Shown in pieces: positions 9,562 through 20,125 of a stretch of DNA of 64,000 nucleotides (position 1 is its first letter; each line of letters starts with the position of its first letter). Source of the DNA: Azospirillum ramasamyi. GTDB taxonomy: Bacteria; Pseudomonadota; Alphaproteobacteria; Azospirillales; Azospirillaceae. The DNA lies in contig NZ_CP029829.1 of NCBI RefSeq assembly GCF_003233655.1, positions 878,978 through 942,977 of the forward strand. The letters are read 5' to 3'. Under the pieces are notes generated by a model. It saw only the letters and a list, made by a program, of their open reading frames with translations, was not told the DNA's origin and ran no database searches. A program made the position numbers and the translations under genes.

Positions 9562-9792
9562 ATGCCGCTCTATTCCTACCGCTGCAACGCCTGCGACCAT
9601 GGATTCGAGACCCTGGTGCGCTCCGGCGAGACGCCGGCCTGCCCGTCCTGCGGCAGCGCCGGGCTGAGCCGCCAGCTATCGAACGTGGCGCCGGAGGGCA
9701 AGGCCGGCGCCGTCGTCCAATCGGCCCGCCGGATGGCGGCGAAGGAAGGACACTTCAGCAACTACGCGCGGTCGGAGCGGCCGAAGGGGTGA
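9562..9792 (+). CDS. FmdB family zinc-ribbon protein
   Basis: A 76-residue protein beginning MPLYSYRCNACDHGFE with a second pair CPSCGSAG, giving the CxxC...CxxC zinc ribbon of the FmdB putative regulatory family. The rest is a charged tail. Function is unproven across the family (some members sit beside formamidase genes). A perfect TATAAT hexamer at 9505-9510, in an unusually AT-rich patch, is a candidate -10 element. Upstream codons in frame lack a ribosome binding site, so the start was set at 9562. Confidence 0.88.
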   Translation: MPLYSYRCNACDHGFETLVRSGETPACPSCGSAGLSRQLSNVAPEGKAGAVVQSARRMAAKEGHFSNYARSERPKG

Positions 9793-9818
9793 GGGTGGGG
9801 CGGGCGTGGACCCTCACC
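9788..9818. terminator. Hairpin between convergent FmdB and transglycosylase genes
   Basis: An 8-bp perfect inverted repeat (GGTGAGGG at 9788-9795, CCCTCACC at 9811-9818) overlaps the end of the FmdB gene and lies 23 bp from the end of the converging slt gene. There is no T-run, so termination is inferred from position. Confidence 0.4.
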
Positions 9819-9840
9819 GGACCTCGCCCGCCGCGACACC

Positions 9841-11826
9841 CTATCGCCGCAAATCCCTGTCCAGATTCGGCTCCGCCCGGTCGCCGCTCAGGCGGGCCCG
9901 GTAGACCTGGACGGCCTCCAGGACGCGCTGGACATAGTTGCGGGTCTCGGAGATCGGGATCAGCTCGATCCAGTCGACCACGTCCACCGACTCGGTCCGC
10001 GGGTCGCCGTAGGTCTGCAGCCAGTTGCGCACCCGGTTCGGCCCGGCGTTGTAGCCGGCGATCGCCATCACCCAGGAGCCGTTGAAGCGGTCGATCAGCT
10101 CCGACAGATAGGCCGAGCCGAGCACGATGTTGTACTCGGGATCCGAGGTCAGCCGGGAGTGGGTGTGCTTCAGGCCCAGCTTGCCCGCCACCAGCTGCGC
10201 CGTCGCCGGCATCAGCTGCATCAGGCCGCGCGCGCCGGCCGACGACACGATGGTGGGGTTGAAGGTGCTTTCCTGCCGGATGATGCCGTGGATCAGCGCC
10301 GCTTCCGGCGCCGCCGGCCGGGCGTCGATCATCGGATAGCCGGCCTCGACCAGGAACACCTCGTTCTGCGCGGCGTCCTTGGCGGCGGCGACGGCGAGAT
10401 CGCGGCGGCCGACCTCGCTCGCCAGCCGGGCGGCGAGAACATAGTCGGCGGGCGTCTTGGCATCCAGGCTGATGCGGCGGATGAAGCTGCCCAGCCGCGC
10501 ATCGGTGCTGCCGCCGATCTCCGCCAGCAGGCGGGCGACGCGCACCACCTCGCGCCGGTTGAAGGCGGCGCTGTCGGCGCTGGACACCGGCGGCGGCGCC
10601 GGCAGGGTGACGGCCCCGTCGGAGACATGGCGGAAGGCCAGCTGGCCGTAGAAGGTGGTGGGGTAGGTCGCGGCCTTGGCGTACCAGTCGCGGGCCGGCT
10701 CCGTCTGTCCCAGGGCTTCCGCCGCCCGGCCGCACCAGTAGGCGCCGCGCGCCTTGCTGATCGGCGCCGAGACGGAGCGGTAGAGCTTGTGGAAATGGGC
10801 GAAGGCCTCCGACGGCTTGTCGAGGAAGCGCAGGGCCAGGAAGCCCGACAGGAATTCCGCGTCGGCGAAGGCGCTGCCCTCGGTCATGCCGTGGGTGCTG
10901 ACCAGACGGTAGGCGAGGTTGAAGTCGCCGCGCTCCATCGCCCGGCGTGCCAGCAGATGGCGCTCCGGCCACCAGGCCTGCGGACGGCCGAGGTCGGTGC
11001 CGGCGCGGGCGATGATTTCCAGCGCGCCGGCATCGTCGCCCTTGCGGCGCAGATAGCGGGCGCGGTCGAACATCAGGCCGGGATCGTCGCGCAGGGCAGA
11101 GGCGACGCGGGCCAGAGCCGCTTCGGCGCCGGGGCTGTCGCCGTCCAGCGCGATGCGCGCCTCGATCAGCGTGTCATAGGCCTCGTCGAAGAAGGGCAGC
11201 ATCCGGCGCACCGGCGCGTCCTGCCGGGCCCAGAGCAGCCGGTCGATGCGCGCCTTGTGGTCCAGCGGGCGCAGATAGGGGGTGTAGTGGGAGAGGAAGG
11301 CCGCTTCCTCGTCCGGGGTGAAATTGGTCTCGGCCCACTGCTGGCGGATCAGGCCGGTCGCGTGCTCCACGCTGCCGGTGGCGATCAGCGCGTCGGCGTA
11401 GCGGACGAAGCCGTCATTGGTCTGCGGCGGGGACTGGCGGAACCACTCAACCACCTCGGCCGGCGGGATGTCGGGCATCGCCAGCTCGGCCTGACGGCGC
11501 AGGGCCGCCATGTTGGGCCAATCCGGATTCTCGCGGATGAAGGCCGTGATCTCGGCGTAGCTGCCGCCGCCGGGCGTGGCGAGCGCCATCCAGCGCAAAA
11601 CCTTCGCCGGTAACGGGTCCTGGGCGCGGGAGGCCGCGGCCAGCGCCTCGGCCAGCCGGTCGTTATCGGCGAGCTTGAACGCCTCGCGATAGACGGCGAT
11701 GTCCTGCGCGCTCAGAGCGGCGGCGGGCAGGGCGCCGGGAAGCGCGGCGGCAACGGTGAGGAGACCGGCGAAAACAGCGCTCCGGGCGCTCTTGCCGAGG
11801 GCGACGGGGAGGGATAATGTGCGCAA
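9841..11826 (-). CDS. Soluble lytic murein transglycosylase (Slt70-like)
   Basis: This enzyme cleaves the MurNAc-GlcNAc bond of peptidoglycan and forms 1,6-anhydro ends, in the periplasm. The 661-residue protein has a signal peptide (cleavage near GALPAAALS), a long alpha-superhelical region of tandem helices, and a C-terminal SLT domain: [15 protein letters not shown] with the catalytic Glu, [16 protein letters not shown], and [16 protein letters not shown]. Length and order match Slt70. The only plausible start near the signal peptide is TTG at 11826; an in-frame GTG at 11871 would run into the divergent dapA start. The start is therefore uncertain by a few codons. Confidence 0.92.
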   Translation of the reverse strand: MRTLSLPVALGKSARSAVFAGLLTVAAALPGALPAAALSAQDIAVYREAFKLADNDRLAEALAAASRAQDPLPAKVLRWMALATPGGGSYAEITAFIRENPDWPNMAALRRQAELAMPDIPPAEVVEWFRQSPPQTNDGFVRYADALIATGSVEHATGLIRQQWAETNFTPDEEAAFLSHYTPYLRPLDHKARIDRLLWARQDAPVRRMLPFFDEAYDTLIEARIALDGDSPGAEAALARVASALRDDPGLMFDRARYLRRKGDDAGALEIIARAGTDLGRPQAWWPERHLLARRAMERGDFNLAYRLVSTHGMTEGSAFADAEFLSGFLALRFLDKPSEAFAHFHKLYRSVSAPISKARGAYWCGRAAEALGQTEPARDWYAKAATYPTTFYGQLAFRHVSDGAVTLPAPPPVSSADSAAFNRREVVRVARLLAEIGGSTDARLGSFIRRISLDAKTPADYVLAARLASEVGRRDLAVAAAKDAAQNEVFLVEAGYPMIDARPAAPEAALIHGIIRQESTFNPTIVSSAGARGLMQLMPATAQLVAGKLGLKHTHSRLTSDPEYNIVLGSAYLSELIDRFNGSWVMAIAGYNAGPNRVRNWLQTYGDPRTESVDVVDWIELIPISETRNYVQRVLEAVQVYRARLSGDRAEPNLDRDLRR

Positions 11827-11862
11827 CTCTTTTTTCCAGCTAAGCCGACTGAGGAGGCAGCC

Positions 11863-12738
11863 ATGTTCCACGGTTCCATTGTCGCCCTTCTGACTCCGTT
11901 CAAGGGCGGGAAAGTGGACGAGACGGCCTTCCAGTCCTTTGTGGAGTGGCAGGTCGCCCAAGGCACGCACGGTCTCGTGCCCTGCGGCACCACCGGCGAG
12001 TCGCCGACCCTGTCCCACGAGGAACACAACCGCGTCGTGGAACTGTGCATCGAGGCGGCCGGCGGCAAGGTGCCGGTGATGGCCGGCACCGGCTCCAACT
12101 CGACCGAGGAGGCGATCGCGCTGACCCGCCATGCCAAGCAGGCAGGCGCGCAGGCGGCGCTCGTGGTCACGCCCTACTACAACAAGCCGTCTCAAGAGGG
12201 TCTGTACCAGCATTTCAAGGCGATCCATGACGCGGCGGATTTGCCGATCTTCATTTACAACATTCCCGGCCGCAGTGTCGTGGATATGTCTGTGGCGACG
12301 ATGGCGCGGCTTGCGAAGCTGCCCAACATCGTCGGCGTGAAGGACGCGACCGCCGATCTGTCCCGTCCGTCCCGCCTGCTGCAGGAGGTCGGCCCCGACT
12401 TCATCCAGCTGTCGGGCGAGGACGCCACGGCGCTGGCCTTCAACGCGCAGGGCGGCGTGGGCTGCATCTCCGTCACCGCCAACGTGGCTCCGGCGCTGTG
12501 CTCCGCCATGCAGACCGCCTGGGCCAAGGGCGACCTGAAGGAGGCGTTCCGCCTGCGCGACGTGCTGTCGCCGCTGCACGACTCGATGTTCGTCGAGACC
12601 AGCCCGGCCCCGGTGAAGTTCGCCGCCAGCCTGCTGGGCCTCGGCAGCGACGAGGTGCGCCTGCCGCTGGTTCCGGCGACGGAGACCGCACGTGCCGCCG
12701 TTCGTGGAGCCATGACCAAAGCCGGCCTGTTGTCCTGA
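11863..12738 (+). CDS. dapA: 4-hydroxy-tetrahydrodipicolinate synthase
   Basis: DapA condenses pyruvate with aspartate semialdehyde in lysine and diaminopimelate synthesis. The 291-residue class-I aldolase has [15 protein letters not shown], the catalytic-triad region [24 protein letters not shown], and the Schiff-base Lys in [10 protein letters not shown] strong ribosome binding site (GAGGAG) precedes the ATG. It is divergent from slt with almost overlapping starts, and smpB follows 30 bp later. Its substrate is made by asd, 27 kb away in the same window. Confidence 0.97.
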   Translation: MFHGSIVALLTPFKGGKVDETAFQSFVEWQVAQGTHGLVPCGTTGESPTLSHEEHNRVVELCIEAAGGKVPVMAGTGSNSTEEAIALTRHAKQAGAQAALVVTPYYNKPSQEGLYQHFKAIHDAADLPIFIYNIPGRSVVDMSVATMARLAKLPNIVGVKDATADLSRPSRLLQEVGPDFIQLSGEDATALAFNAQGGVGCISVTANVAPALCSAMQTAWAKGDLKEAFRLRDVLSPLHDSMFVETSPAPVKFAASLLGLGSDEVRLPLVPATETARAAVRGAMTKAGLLS

Positions 12739-12768
12739 GCGACGGAACGGGCCGTATAGGAGAGAGAC

Positions 12769-13242
12769 TTGGCGACGCGCGAGGAAGCTAAAAAATACGC
12801 GGCACAGAACCGCCGCGCGCGGTTCGACTTCTTCATCGATGATGTCCTCGAGGCCGGGATCATGCTGACCGGGTCTGAGGTGAAGTCGTTGCGCGGCGGC
12901 CGCGCCAGTGTGAACGAGGCCTATGCCGGTCTGAAGGGCGGGGAGCTGTTCCTGTTCAACGCCTACATCCCCGAATATCTCCAGGCCGGCCGCATCGATC
13001 AGCACGAGCCGAAGCGGCCGCGCAAGCTGCTGGTCCGCCGCCGCGAGCTGGACAAGCTCGCGGCCGGCATCAAGCAGAAGGGCGTTACGCTCGTGCCGAT
13101 GTCGGTCTATTTCAACGACCGCGGCTTCGCCAAGGTCGAGATCGGCCTCGCCACCGGCAAGAAGAAGCACGACAAGCGCGAGAGCGAGAAGGAACGCAGC
13201 TGGCAGCGCGACAAGGCGCGGCTGATGCGCGACAAGGGCTGA
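12769..13242 (+). CDS. smpB: SsrA-binding protein SmpB
   Basis: SmpB binds tmRNA and delivers it to stalled ribosomes for trans-translation. The 157-residue OB-fold protein shows [37 protein letters not shown] and the basic C-terminal tail that mimics the anticodon arm. The start codon is TTG at 12769, preceded by AGGAGAGAG at good spacing and giving the family N-terminus [15 protein letters not shown]. It is 30 bp after dapA, a conserved alphaproteobacterial pair. The tmRNA gene itself is not in the window. Confidence 0.97.
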   Translation: MATREEAKKYAAQNRRARFDFFIDDVLEAGIMLTGSEVKSLRGGRASVNEAYAGLKGGELFLFNAYIPEYLQAGRIDQHEPKRPRKLLVRRRELDKLAAGIKQKGVTLVPMSVYFNDRGFAKVEIGLATGKKKHDKRESEKERSWQRDKARLMRDKG

Positions 13243-13247
13243 TCCAG

Positions 13248-14282
13248 GTGGCACGTCTAGACAACCGGGCCACGGACCGCGACCAGACCGTCGCCGCCGT
13301 GGCCGCCGAAGCCCTGTCCGACATCCGGCCGCAGGGCCGGATCCTCGTCGCCTTCGACAGCGACGGCGCCATTGCCGAGGCTCTGCGTGAAGGCGGGGCG
13401 GAGGTGGTGGTGTGGAACCGGCTCGCCACCGCAAACCAGGGCGGCGGACGGACGGCCACGCCCTGGCCGGCCGAGGGACCGTTCGACGGCGCCGTGCTGC
13501 GCCTGCCGCGCGGCTGGGCCGGATTCGAGATGGCGCTGCATGCTCTGGCCTCGCGCCTCGCCCCCGGTGCGCCGCTGTGGATCGCCGGCGGCAACGACGA
13601 AGGCGTGACCAGCGCGCCCAAGCATCTCGACGGGCTGGCCGGGGACGCGGAAACGCTGATCATCAAGCGCCGCGCCCGGCTGCTGCTGACCCGCCGCACC
13701 GACGCGCCGGCCAAGGGCGAGTTGGAGGATTGGCGGCAGACCGTCACCCTGACCCTGCCGGACCGGACGCTGGAACTGGTGTCCTATCCCGGCCTGTTCG
13801 CCCACGGCCATCTTGACGCCGGCACCGAATGCCTGCTGAAGGTGCTGCCGGAGATCGCCGCCGGCACCCGCGTGCTGGATTTCGGCTGCGGCGCCGGGGT
13901 GATCGCGCGGGCCGTGCGCGAACGTCAGCCGGATGCCCCTCTGACCCTGCTGGACATCGATGCGGTGGCGCTGCATGCCGCCCGCCAGAATGTGCCGGAC
14001 GCCGAACTGGTGCTGAGCGACGGGCTGACGGGGTTGGGCACCCGCGAACGTTTCGGCCTGATCCTGTCCAACCCGCCGCTCCACCGCGGCAAGGACGAGG
14101 ATTTCGGCATGCTGGACGCGCTGGTGGCGGGGACCAAGCAGTATCTGAAGCTGCGCGGCACGCTTGTGGCGGTGACCCAGCGGACGGCCGGCGTGGGCAA
14201 GCTGTTCAAGGCGGCCTTCGGACACAGCGACATGCTGCTGGAGACCACGCAATTCCAGGTCTGGGCGGGGACGCCGAAGTAA
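13248..14282 (+). CDS. RsmC-like class I SAM-dependent methyltransferase
   Basis: A 344-residue protein with the two-domain layout of RsmC, the 16S rRNA guanine-1207 N2-methyltransferase: a degenerate N-terminal Rossmann half (residues 1-165) and a functional C-terminal half. SAM motif I is VLDFGCGAGVIARAV, the acidic loop is TLLDIDAVALHAAR, and the catalytic motif is LSNPPLHRG, close to the NPPFH of RsmC/RsmD enzymes. The start is GTG at 13248, 5 bp after smpB. The exact rRNA target is inferred. Confidence 0.85.
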   Translation: MARLDNRATDRDQTVAAVAAEALSDIRPQGRILVAFDSDGAIAEALREGGAEVVVWNRLATANQGGGRTATPWPAEGPFDGAVLRLPRGWAGFEMALHALASRLAPGAPLWIAGGNDEGVTSAPKHLDGLAGDAETLIIKRRARLLLTRRTDAPAKGELEDWRQTVTLTLPDRTLELVSYPGLFAHGHLDAGTECLLKVLPEIAAGTRVLDFGCGAGVIARAVRERQPDAPLTLLDIDAVALHAARQNVPDAELVLSDGLTGLGTRERFGLILSNPPLHRGKDEDFGMLDALVAGTKQYLKLRGTLVAVTQRTAGVGKLFKAAFGHSDMLLETTQFQVWAGTPK

Positions 14283-14504
14283 GGGCCTTTCGATAGGCGC
14301 TGGCCGGGGCGGATTCCTCCAACTTTCCTCACCCGCTCTCGGCGGACCGAAGGTCCGTCCGGTGGCGGGGGGATTGGAACCTTGCCAGTGTCCGGGTGAG
14401 TTTCCGGCGGTGCCACCCGTCCGCGCTGGATATGTTGCGCTGCTTCATCGCTTTACCCCTCCCGTGCCGCTGTCTGGCGGATTACCCTGAGAATCTGCGG
14501 CACT

Positions 14505-14528
14505 AAATTGCACTGTACGGTGCAGTTT
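14505..14528. promoter_or_regulatory. 24-bp near-palindromic operator upstream of the TetR gene
   Basis: The segment reads AAATTGCAC, a six-base centre, GGTGCAGTTT. It equals its own reverse complement except at two symmetry-related base pairs. It lies 43 bp upstream of the proposed GTG start of the TetR gene, the usual place for TetR autoregulatory operators. Confidence 0.65.
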
Positions 14529-14571
14529 ACTTGACCGCCAATGGATGTCGATGTCTCGGGAGGGGAATGCT

Positions 14572-15192
14572 GTGCGTGGTTCGGCGAAGCGGGATGCGGT
14601 GGTGGAGGCGGCAACCCGCGCCTTCCTGACCCACGGGTACGAGGCGTCGTCGATGGACGCCATCGCCGCCGACGCCAACGTGTCCAAGCGCACCGTCTAC
14701 AATCACTTCCCCGGCAAGCGGGAGTTGTTCCAGGCCGTTGTCTCCGGGCTGTATGAGGGCTTCCACAGCGACGGCGGCCAGACCCTGCGCCATGACCAGC
14801 CGCCGGAACAGGCGCTTCCCGCCTTCCTGCGGTCGATGCTGGTCCATATGCGCCGCCCGGAGGTGCGCGGCCTGCTGCGCCTCGTCATCGCCGAGCATCA
14901 GCGATTTCCCGAGTTGTCGCAGATCTATCTGGACGGCAAAAAGGGGCAGGCCTATGCGCTGCTCGACGACTACATCGCCGCCCAGCATGCGCGCGGGCGG
15001 CTGAATGCGCCCGACCCGCATGTGGCGGCGACCCAGTTGATGGGCGGCCTGAAGGAGGTGCTGTTCTGGCCGACCATGCTGGGCCTCCCGGTCACCGCCG
15101 ATCCCGAGCGGGTGATCGCCGATTCGGTGGCGGCGCTGGTGCGGGCCTATGGCACGGCGACGGCCAGCGGTCGCGAAGGTTCGACGGGCTGA
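14572..15192 (+). CDS. TetR/AcrR family transcriptional regulator
   Basis: A ligand-responsive repressor of about 206 residues. The N-terminal helix-turn-helix reads AVVEAATRAFLTHGYEASSMDAIAAD then ANVSKRTVYNHFPGKRELF, a textbook TetR_N domain. The C-terminal ligand domain resembles the AefR-type group and its inducer is unknown. The GTG at 14572 has a strong AGGGG ribosome binding site at 6-bp spacing; ATGs at 14545 and 14551 are in frame but poorly preceded. A near-palindromic operator lies just upstream. No adjacent efflux gene was seen. Confidence 0.88.
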   Translation: MRGSAKRDAVVEAATRAFLTHGYEASSMDAIAADANVSKRTVYNHFPGKRELFQAVVSGLYEGFHSDGGQTLRHDQPPEQALPAFLRSMLVHMRRPEVRGLLRLVIAEHQRFPELSQIYLDGKKGQAYALLDDYIAAQHARGRLNAPDPHVAATQLMGGLKEVLFWPTMLGLPVTADPERVIADSVAALVRAYGTATASGREGSTG

Positions 15193-15268
15193 CGCCGACG
15201 GCTGCGGGAGCGGCGGTCGGCAGGAGCGGGCGGAAGACGGTGGCCTTTGTCATCACGGGGCGTTTCCG

Positions 15269-15373
15269 CTGATACCGCCGAGCGTAAGTCCTGACTTATG
15301 CTCGGAGGTAAAGGCCGCGACTGCGGCCCCGCAGGCCCATGCCTGCGAAGGCAAGCGGCCGGACGGCCGCGCC
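15269..15373. repeat. 105-bp dispersed repeat, copy 1
   Basis: This segment aligns without gaps to 23641-23745. Both begin CTGATACCGCCGAGCGT, form a CCGAGCG/CGCTCGG-type hairpin in the next 35 bp, and share GGCCGCGA, CCCCGCAGGC, AAGGCA and GCGGCCGG blocks. The hairpin arms differ between copies but still pair, as expected of a structured intergenic element. Confidence 0.75.
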
Positions 15374-15386
15374 CGCCGTCTGAGGG

Positions 15387-15422
15387 CGAGCGTAAAGTCT
15401 GATGTGTCAGACTTTACGCTCG
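15387..15422. repeat. Perfect 16-bp inverted repeat
   Basis: The arms 15387-15402 (CGAGCGTAAAGTCTGA) and 15407-15422 are exact reverse complements with a 4-base loop TGTG. The element sits between the 105-bp repeat and the hemB terminator, in the gap between the convergent TetR and hemB genes. It has no T-run. The sequence GAGCGTAA also occurs in the first hairpin of the adjacent repeat. Confidence 0.85.
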
Positions 15423-15450
15423 ATGATATGAGTGGGATCCCCAGGACGAC

Positions 15451-15477
15451 AAAGGGCCGCGGATCGGTCCGCGGCCC
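15451..15477 (-). terminator. Rho-independent terminator of hemB
   Basis: On the minus strand, a 10-bp perfect stem (arms 15468-15477 and 15454-15463) with a 4-base loop is followed by TTT, 30 bp after the hemB stop. Confidence 0.7.
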
Positions 15478-15506
15478 CGGGACGGCTCGAAGAAGGTTTC
15501 GACCTC

Positions 15507-16526
<1,020 letters not shown>

Positions 16527-16626
16527 TTAGAACGAGTGCGGCGATCCTACGCCTTGCCGCGTAGTGAACTCAAGCCATGGGGGCACCAGCCATCCCCCGG
16601 GATGGGCCGGCAGCCTTGCGAATGCC

Positions 16627-17535
16627 TCATGCCCTGTCCCGCTCGTGCCCAGTTGAAAGGCGGTCGGCCGTATTCCACGGGGCGGCGGCCGGATCGCTGG
16701 ACACGGGGCGGAATCCGGTGTCCTGCGCCTGCAAGGTCCAGCGGTGCCCATGCTTGCGATAGGTGGACACCAGTCCGCCGGTGAAGGCGGCACCCTCCCA
16801 CGACCTCACCTCGAAGGTCACGGTCGGCATGTCGACGGTGATCAGGTTGTAGGCGTTCGTCTCGTTCCGCAGCCGGGTGGAGGTCGCGGTGGAGGCCTGC
16901 GCCACCAGGATCGAGCGGGCGATCTGGGTATGGAAGCTCATGATGTCGCCGGAATAGGCCTTGTGCAGATGGCCGGCCAGCAGCAGGTCGACGCCGCAGC
17001 TTTCCAGCGCCGGCAAGGCCAGCTTGTGCCGACCGACCAGTTGGGTCTTCGGCATGTCCGGCGGCGGCAGGAAGGGGTGGTGGGTGAACAGCACCTTGAA
17101 CACGGTGTCGGGCATGCCGCAGAACACCTCGCGCACCCGCGCGATCTGCTTCTTGTTCATCCGCCCTTCGGAAAAATCCATGATGACGGGGCGGGTGGTG
17201 TTGATGCCCAGCACAGCGATCTCGTTGTCGACATGCAGCGGGCTGAAATCGCTGGTGATGTAGCGCCGGTAATTGCCGAACGGGTCGGTGAAGCGCTTGA
17301 ACACATTATAAACCGGGATGTCATGATTCCCCGGTACAGCCATGTATGGAAAGGGCAATTTCTCCAGGAAGGCCCGTGCTTCCTCGAAGTGGCGCACTTT
17401 CGCCCGCTGCACGAAGTCGCCGGAAATGACGATCAGGTCGGGGGCCTGGACCGTCAGGTCGGCCAGCAGCCCTTCGACGACATGCGGATCGATCCGTCCG
17501 AAATGCAGGTCGGAAATGTGAGCGAGCCGTTTCAC
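16627..17535 (-). CDS. Metallophosphoesterase (calcineurin-like)
   Basis: A 302-residue cytosolic phosphoesterase. The five metal-site blocks are present: HISDLHFGRI, VISGDFVQRA, VPGNHDIPVY, LFTHHPFLPP and LLAGHLHKAY. Together they bind two divalent metals. The substrate is not evident; relatives include cyclic-nucleotide and lipid-A precursor hydrolases. It starts 19 bp downstream of the diacylglycerol-kinase-like gene on the same strand, so the two are probably cotranscribed and may act on related lipid phosphates (inference). A C-terminal tail of about 50 residues is unrelated to the fold. Confidence 0.9.
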   Translation of the reverse strand: MKRLAHISDLHFGRIDPHVVEGLLADLTVQAPDLIVISGDFVQRAKVRHFEEARAFLEKLPFPYMAVPGNHDIPVYNVFKRFTDPFGNYRRYITSDFSPLHVDNEIAVLGINTTRPVIMDFSEGRMNKKQIARVREVFCGMPDTVFKVLFTHHPFLPPPDMPKTQLVGRHKLALPALESCGVDLLLAGHLHKAYSGDIMSFHTQIARSILVAQASTATSTRLRNETNAYNLITVDMPTVTFEVRSWEGAAFTGGLVSTYRKHGHRWTLQAQDTGFRPVSSDPAAAPWNTADRLSTGHERDRA

Positions 17536-17554
17536 GCCAGCTTCATCCTTTCTC

Positions 17555-18448
17555 TCAGCCGGGTGCCAGAACCTTCAGTGCTCCCGGGCGAATCCGGTAG
17601 TGAAGCGGCGCGTGCAGCTTCCGGATCTCGCCGTCGTTGACCATCTTCAGGCGATGGCGGCGGCTGTGGACCGTCAGGCTGGTGACCGCATAGGTGTCGA
17701 GCGCCTCGTCCTGCTTCCAGGATCCGGCGACCAGCCGTCCCATCAACCGAAGCATCGCGAAGGCGTTCCGTTCACGGGCGACGTAGACCCCAAGTTTTCC
17801 CGCATCCAGCGACTGGCGCGTCAGGACCAGACCGAAGCCGTCGTCGTAGACGTTGTTGGAGACGACCAGGATCGGCGTTCGCATCCGCTTCGGCCCCTCA
17901 CCCCAATCCAGGCGGACGTCCAGCAGCGGAAGCCGGTACAGCGTCTTCGCCATGGCCAGCGCGGCACCCGGCCATTTCAGCAGCCGGTGCTGCTTGCGCT
18001 GGCGCTCACGCTCCTGCACCACCTGGGGATAGAAGCCGAGGATCGAGCTGTTGGTGTAGGGCTCGCCATTCACTTCGGCGACGTCGATGACGCGGACCCG
18101 GCCGGCGGCCAGCGCCTCCGCCGCCGCTTCCAGTTCAAGTGGAACATGAAGATCGCGGGCCAGGAGGTTGAGAGTACCCAGGGGAATCACTCCCAGCGGC
18201 TTGCCTGTGGGCAGCGCCAGCTTCACCGCGCTGTGCAGCGTGCCGTCGCCGCCGCCGACCACGACGATCTCGGCATCGGAGTCCAGCACCCGCCGGATCG
18301 TCTCCGTGCATTGGGCGCCGTCGACGGCGTGCAGGTCGACCTCGGCGCCACGCCGTTCGAAGGCGGCACGGATCGACTGCTTGGCCCCGTCCAAGGGGCG
18401 GTCGACCAGCGAGCCGGCCTGCTGGTTCAGGATGATACCGACTTTCAT
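17555..18448 (-). CDS. Diacylglycerol kinase catalytic-domain lipid kinase
   Basis: A 297-residue protein of the DAGK/YegS/sphingosine-kinase superfamily. The start MKVGIILNQQAGS, the nucleotide-loop motif VVVGGGDGTLHSAVKLAL and the next block LGVIPLGTLNLLARDL are diagnostic; typical members have GTxNDFAR in the last block, here GTLNLLAR. It phosphorylates a lipid or prenol, identity unknown. The ATG at 18448 is chosen because the 46 upstream in-frame residues are low-complexity and unlike the family. The metallophosphoesterase follows 19 bp later. Confidence 0.88.
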   Translation of the reverse strand: MKVGIILNQQAGSLVDRPLDGAKQSIRAAFERRGAEVDLHAVDGAQCTETIRRVLDSDAEIVVVGGGDGTLHSAVKLALPTGKPLGVIPLGTLNLLARDLHVPLELEAAAEALAAGRVRVIDVAEVNGEPYTNSSILGFYPQVVQERERQRKQHRLLKWPGAALAMAKTLYRLPLLDVRLDWGEGPKRMRTPILVVSNNVYDDGFGLVLTRQSLDAGKLGVYVARERNAFAMLRLMGRLVAGSWKQDEALDTYAVTSLTVHSRRHRLKMVNDGEIRKLHAPLHYRIRPGALKVLAPG

Positions 18449-18809
18449 GGCCGACCGGCCGGATTGCGAAGCGGCATGGTGTCGAACCTTCTGTGGAACT
18501 GCCGACTGTGGAACCGCCGATGGCTTTGCATCTCGGGAGCTCTGCGCCTCGGGGGCTGTGCGGAACAGATGAGAGCGTGAGCGCAACGGTCCAAGGGGCG
18601 CGGAAGTTCCTTATCCGGTTGTGCGGCGGCGCTTGCGAACATCCGGTGCCGTATGGCCGATTTGACAGAAACGCCGGCTCCCGTATCATCTGCGGTAGCC
18701 GCAAGCTTCGCCTTCGTATTTCGCCGTCGCATCGGGGATGCATCAGGGGGGCGGAGCGGGTGGCCCGATACCGCGCGAATTCCAACGATAATCGAGAAAA
18801 TACAAGACG
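18449..18809. other. Divergent intergenic region with a 15-bp-period direct repeat
   Basis: The gap between the divergent kinase and hydrolase genes holds two near-identical 14-mers, TGTGGAACTGCCGA at 18492-18505 and TGTGGAACCGCCGA at 18507-18520, with a period of 15 bp. No credible gene was found, and promoters for both sides are expected here. Confidence 0.5.
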
Positions 18810-19871
18810 ATGAGCGACGCTGCTGAGATTCTGTTCGAACGTCGGGGCGCCATCGGCCTCGTCACGCTGAACCGGCCGAAGGCCCTGAACGCCCTGACGC
18901 TGGGCATGATCAGGCTGTTCGATCCGCAGCTGCGGGCCTGGAATGCCGACCCGGAGGTCAAGGCCGTCGTGATCCGCGGCGCGGGCGAGAAGGCCTTCTG
19001 CGCCGGCGGCGACGTCGTCAGCCTGTACGAGGCCGGCAAGGCCGCGAAGGAGGGACGCGGCGACACGGCACCGGTCCGCGCCTTCTTCAGCGAGGAATAT
19101 GTGCTGAACCGGCTGATCAAGCGCCTGTCCAAGCCCTATGTCGCGCTGATCGACGGCATCTCCATGGGCGGCGGCGTCGGCCTGTCGGTGCACGGCAGCC
19201 ACCGCATCGTCACCGAACGCACCCTGTTCGCCATGCCGGAGACGGGCATCGGCCTCTATCCCGATGTCGGCGGCACCTATTTCCTGCCGCGGCTGCCGGG
19301 GCAGGTCGGCATCTGGCTGGGCCTGACCGGCGACCGGCTGAAGGCCGCCGACATGCTGGCGATCGGCGCCGCCGACGCTTTCGTGCCGAGCGGCAGCATC
19401 GACGCGCTGATCGAGGGTCTGGCGGCCGGCGTCCCGGCGGACGAGGCGGTGGCAACCCATCGCGGCGAGGCGGGAGAGGCGGCGGTGACCGCGCTTCGCG
19501 CCGAGGTCGACCGCTGCTACGGCTTCGACAGCGTCGAGGCGATCATCAAGGCGCTGGAGGCCGAGGGGACGGAGTGGGCGGCCCGGCAGATCGCCACGCT
19601 GCGCCGGGTGTCGCCGACCAGCCTGAAGGTGACGCTGGCGGCCCTGCGCCGCGGGGGCAAGCTGGATTTCGAAGCCTGCATGGTGCAGGAGCTTCGCCTC
19701 AGCCTCGCCTGCCTCGCCGGGGACGACTTCTACGAAGGCATCCGCGCGGTCCTGGTCGACAAGGACAAGAATCCGAAATGGAAGCCGGCCGATCTGGCCG
19801 ATGTCGGGCCGTCCGACGTGGAGCGTCATTTCGCCGAACCCGCGGGCGGCGATCTGGTGTTCCGCGACTGA
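18810..19871 (+). CDS. 3-hydroxyisobutyryl-CoA hydrolase (enoyl-CoA hydratase/isomerase family)
   Basis: This crotonase-fold enzyme hydrolyses 3-hydroxyisobutyryl-CoA in valine breakdown. The 353 residues fit HIBCH better than ordinary enoyl-CoA hydratases of about 260. Diagnostic segments are GEKAFCAGGDVVSLYE, GISMGGGVGLSVHG (oxyanion hole), MPETGIGLYPDVGGTYFLPR with the catalytic Glu and Asp, and FYEGIRAVLVDKDKNPKW near the end. No other valine-degradation gene is adjacent. A GC hairpin follows the stop. Confidence 0.92.
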   Translation: MSDAAEILFERRGAIGLVTLNRPKALNALTLGMIRLFDPQLRAWNADPEVKAVVIRGAGEKAFCAGGDVVSLYEAGKAAKEGRGDTAPVRAFFSEEYVLNRLIKRLSKPYVALIDGISMGGGVGLSVHGSHRIVTERTLFAMPETGIGLYPDVGGTYFLPRLPGQVGIWLGLTGDRLKAADMLAIGAADAFVPSGSIDALIEGLAAGVPADEAVATHRGEAGEAAVTALRAEVDRCYGFDSVEAIIKALEAEGTEWAARQIATLRRVSPTSLKVTLAALRRGGKLDFEACMVQELRLSLACLAGDDFYEGIRAVLVDKDKNPKWKPADLADVGPSDVERHFAEPAGGDLVFRD

Positions 19872-19890
19872 CGCAATAGCTGTGGGAGTC

Positions 19891-19914
19891 GGCCCCGGCG
19901 CGGTCTCCGGGGCC
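19891..19914 (+). terminator. Probable terminator after the HIBCH gene
   Basis: An 8-bp perfect stem (GGCCCCGG / CCGGGGCC) lies 20 bp after the stop codon, followed by ATTCCGTTCC. The T content is weak, so efficiency is uncertain. Confidence 0.55.
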
Positions 19915-20125
19915 ATTCCGTTCCGGTTATACCGCTACATTCACCCGATAGAAAACATTCGGATGAGGTGGCACTTGGCGAAAGTGACCTGTACAGACGG
20001 GTTGTGCCGGACTTTTTCCGGAATTATTAGGATGATTGCCGACGAATGATCGGTTAATCTCGCTTTAAGGTCCCGGTGTCGTCCTTGCGCGGGGAACGGC
20101 CGGTTTAGAGCCAAAGGAGACCGCG

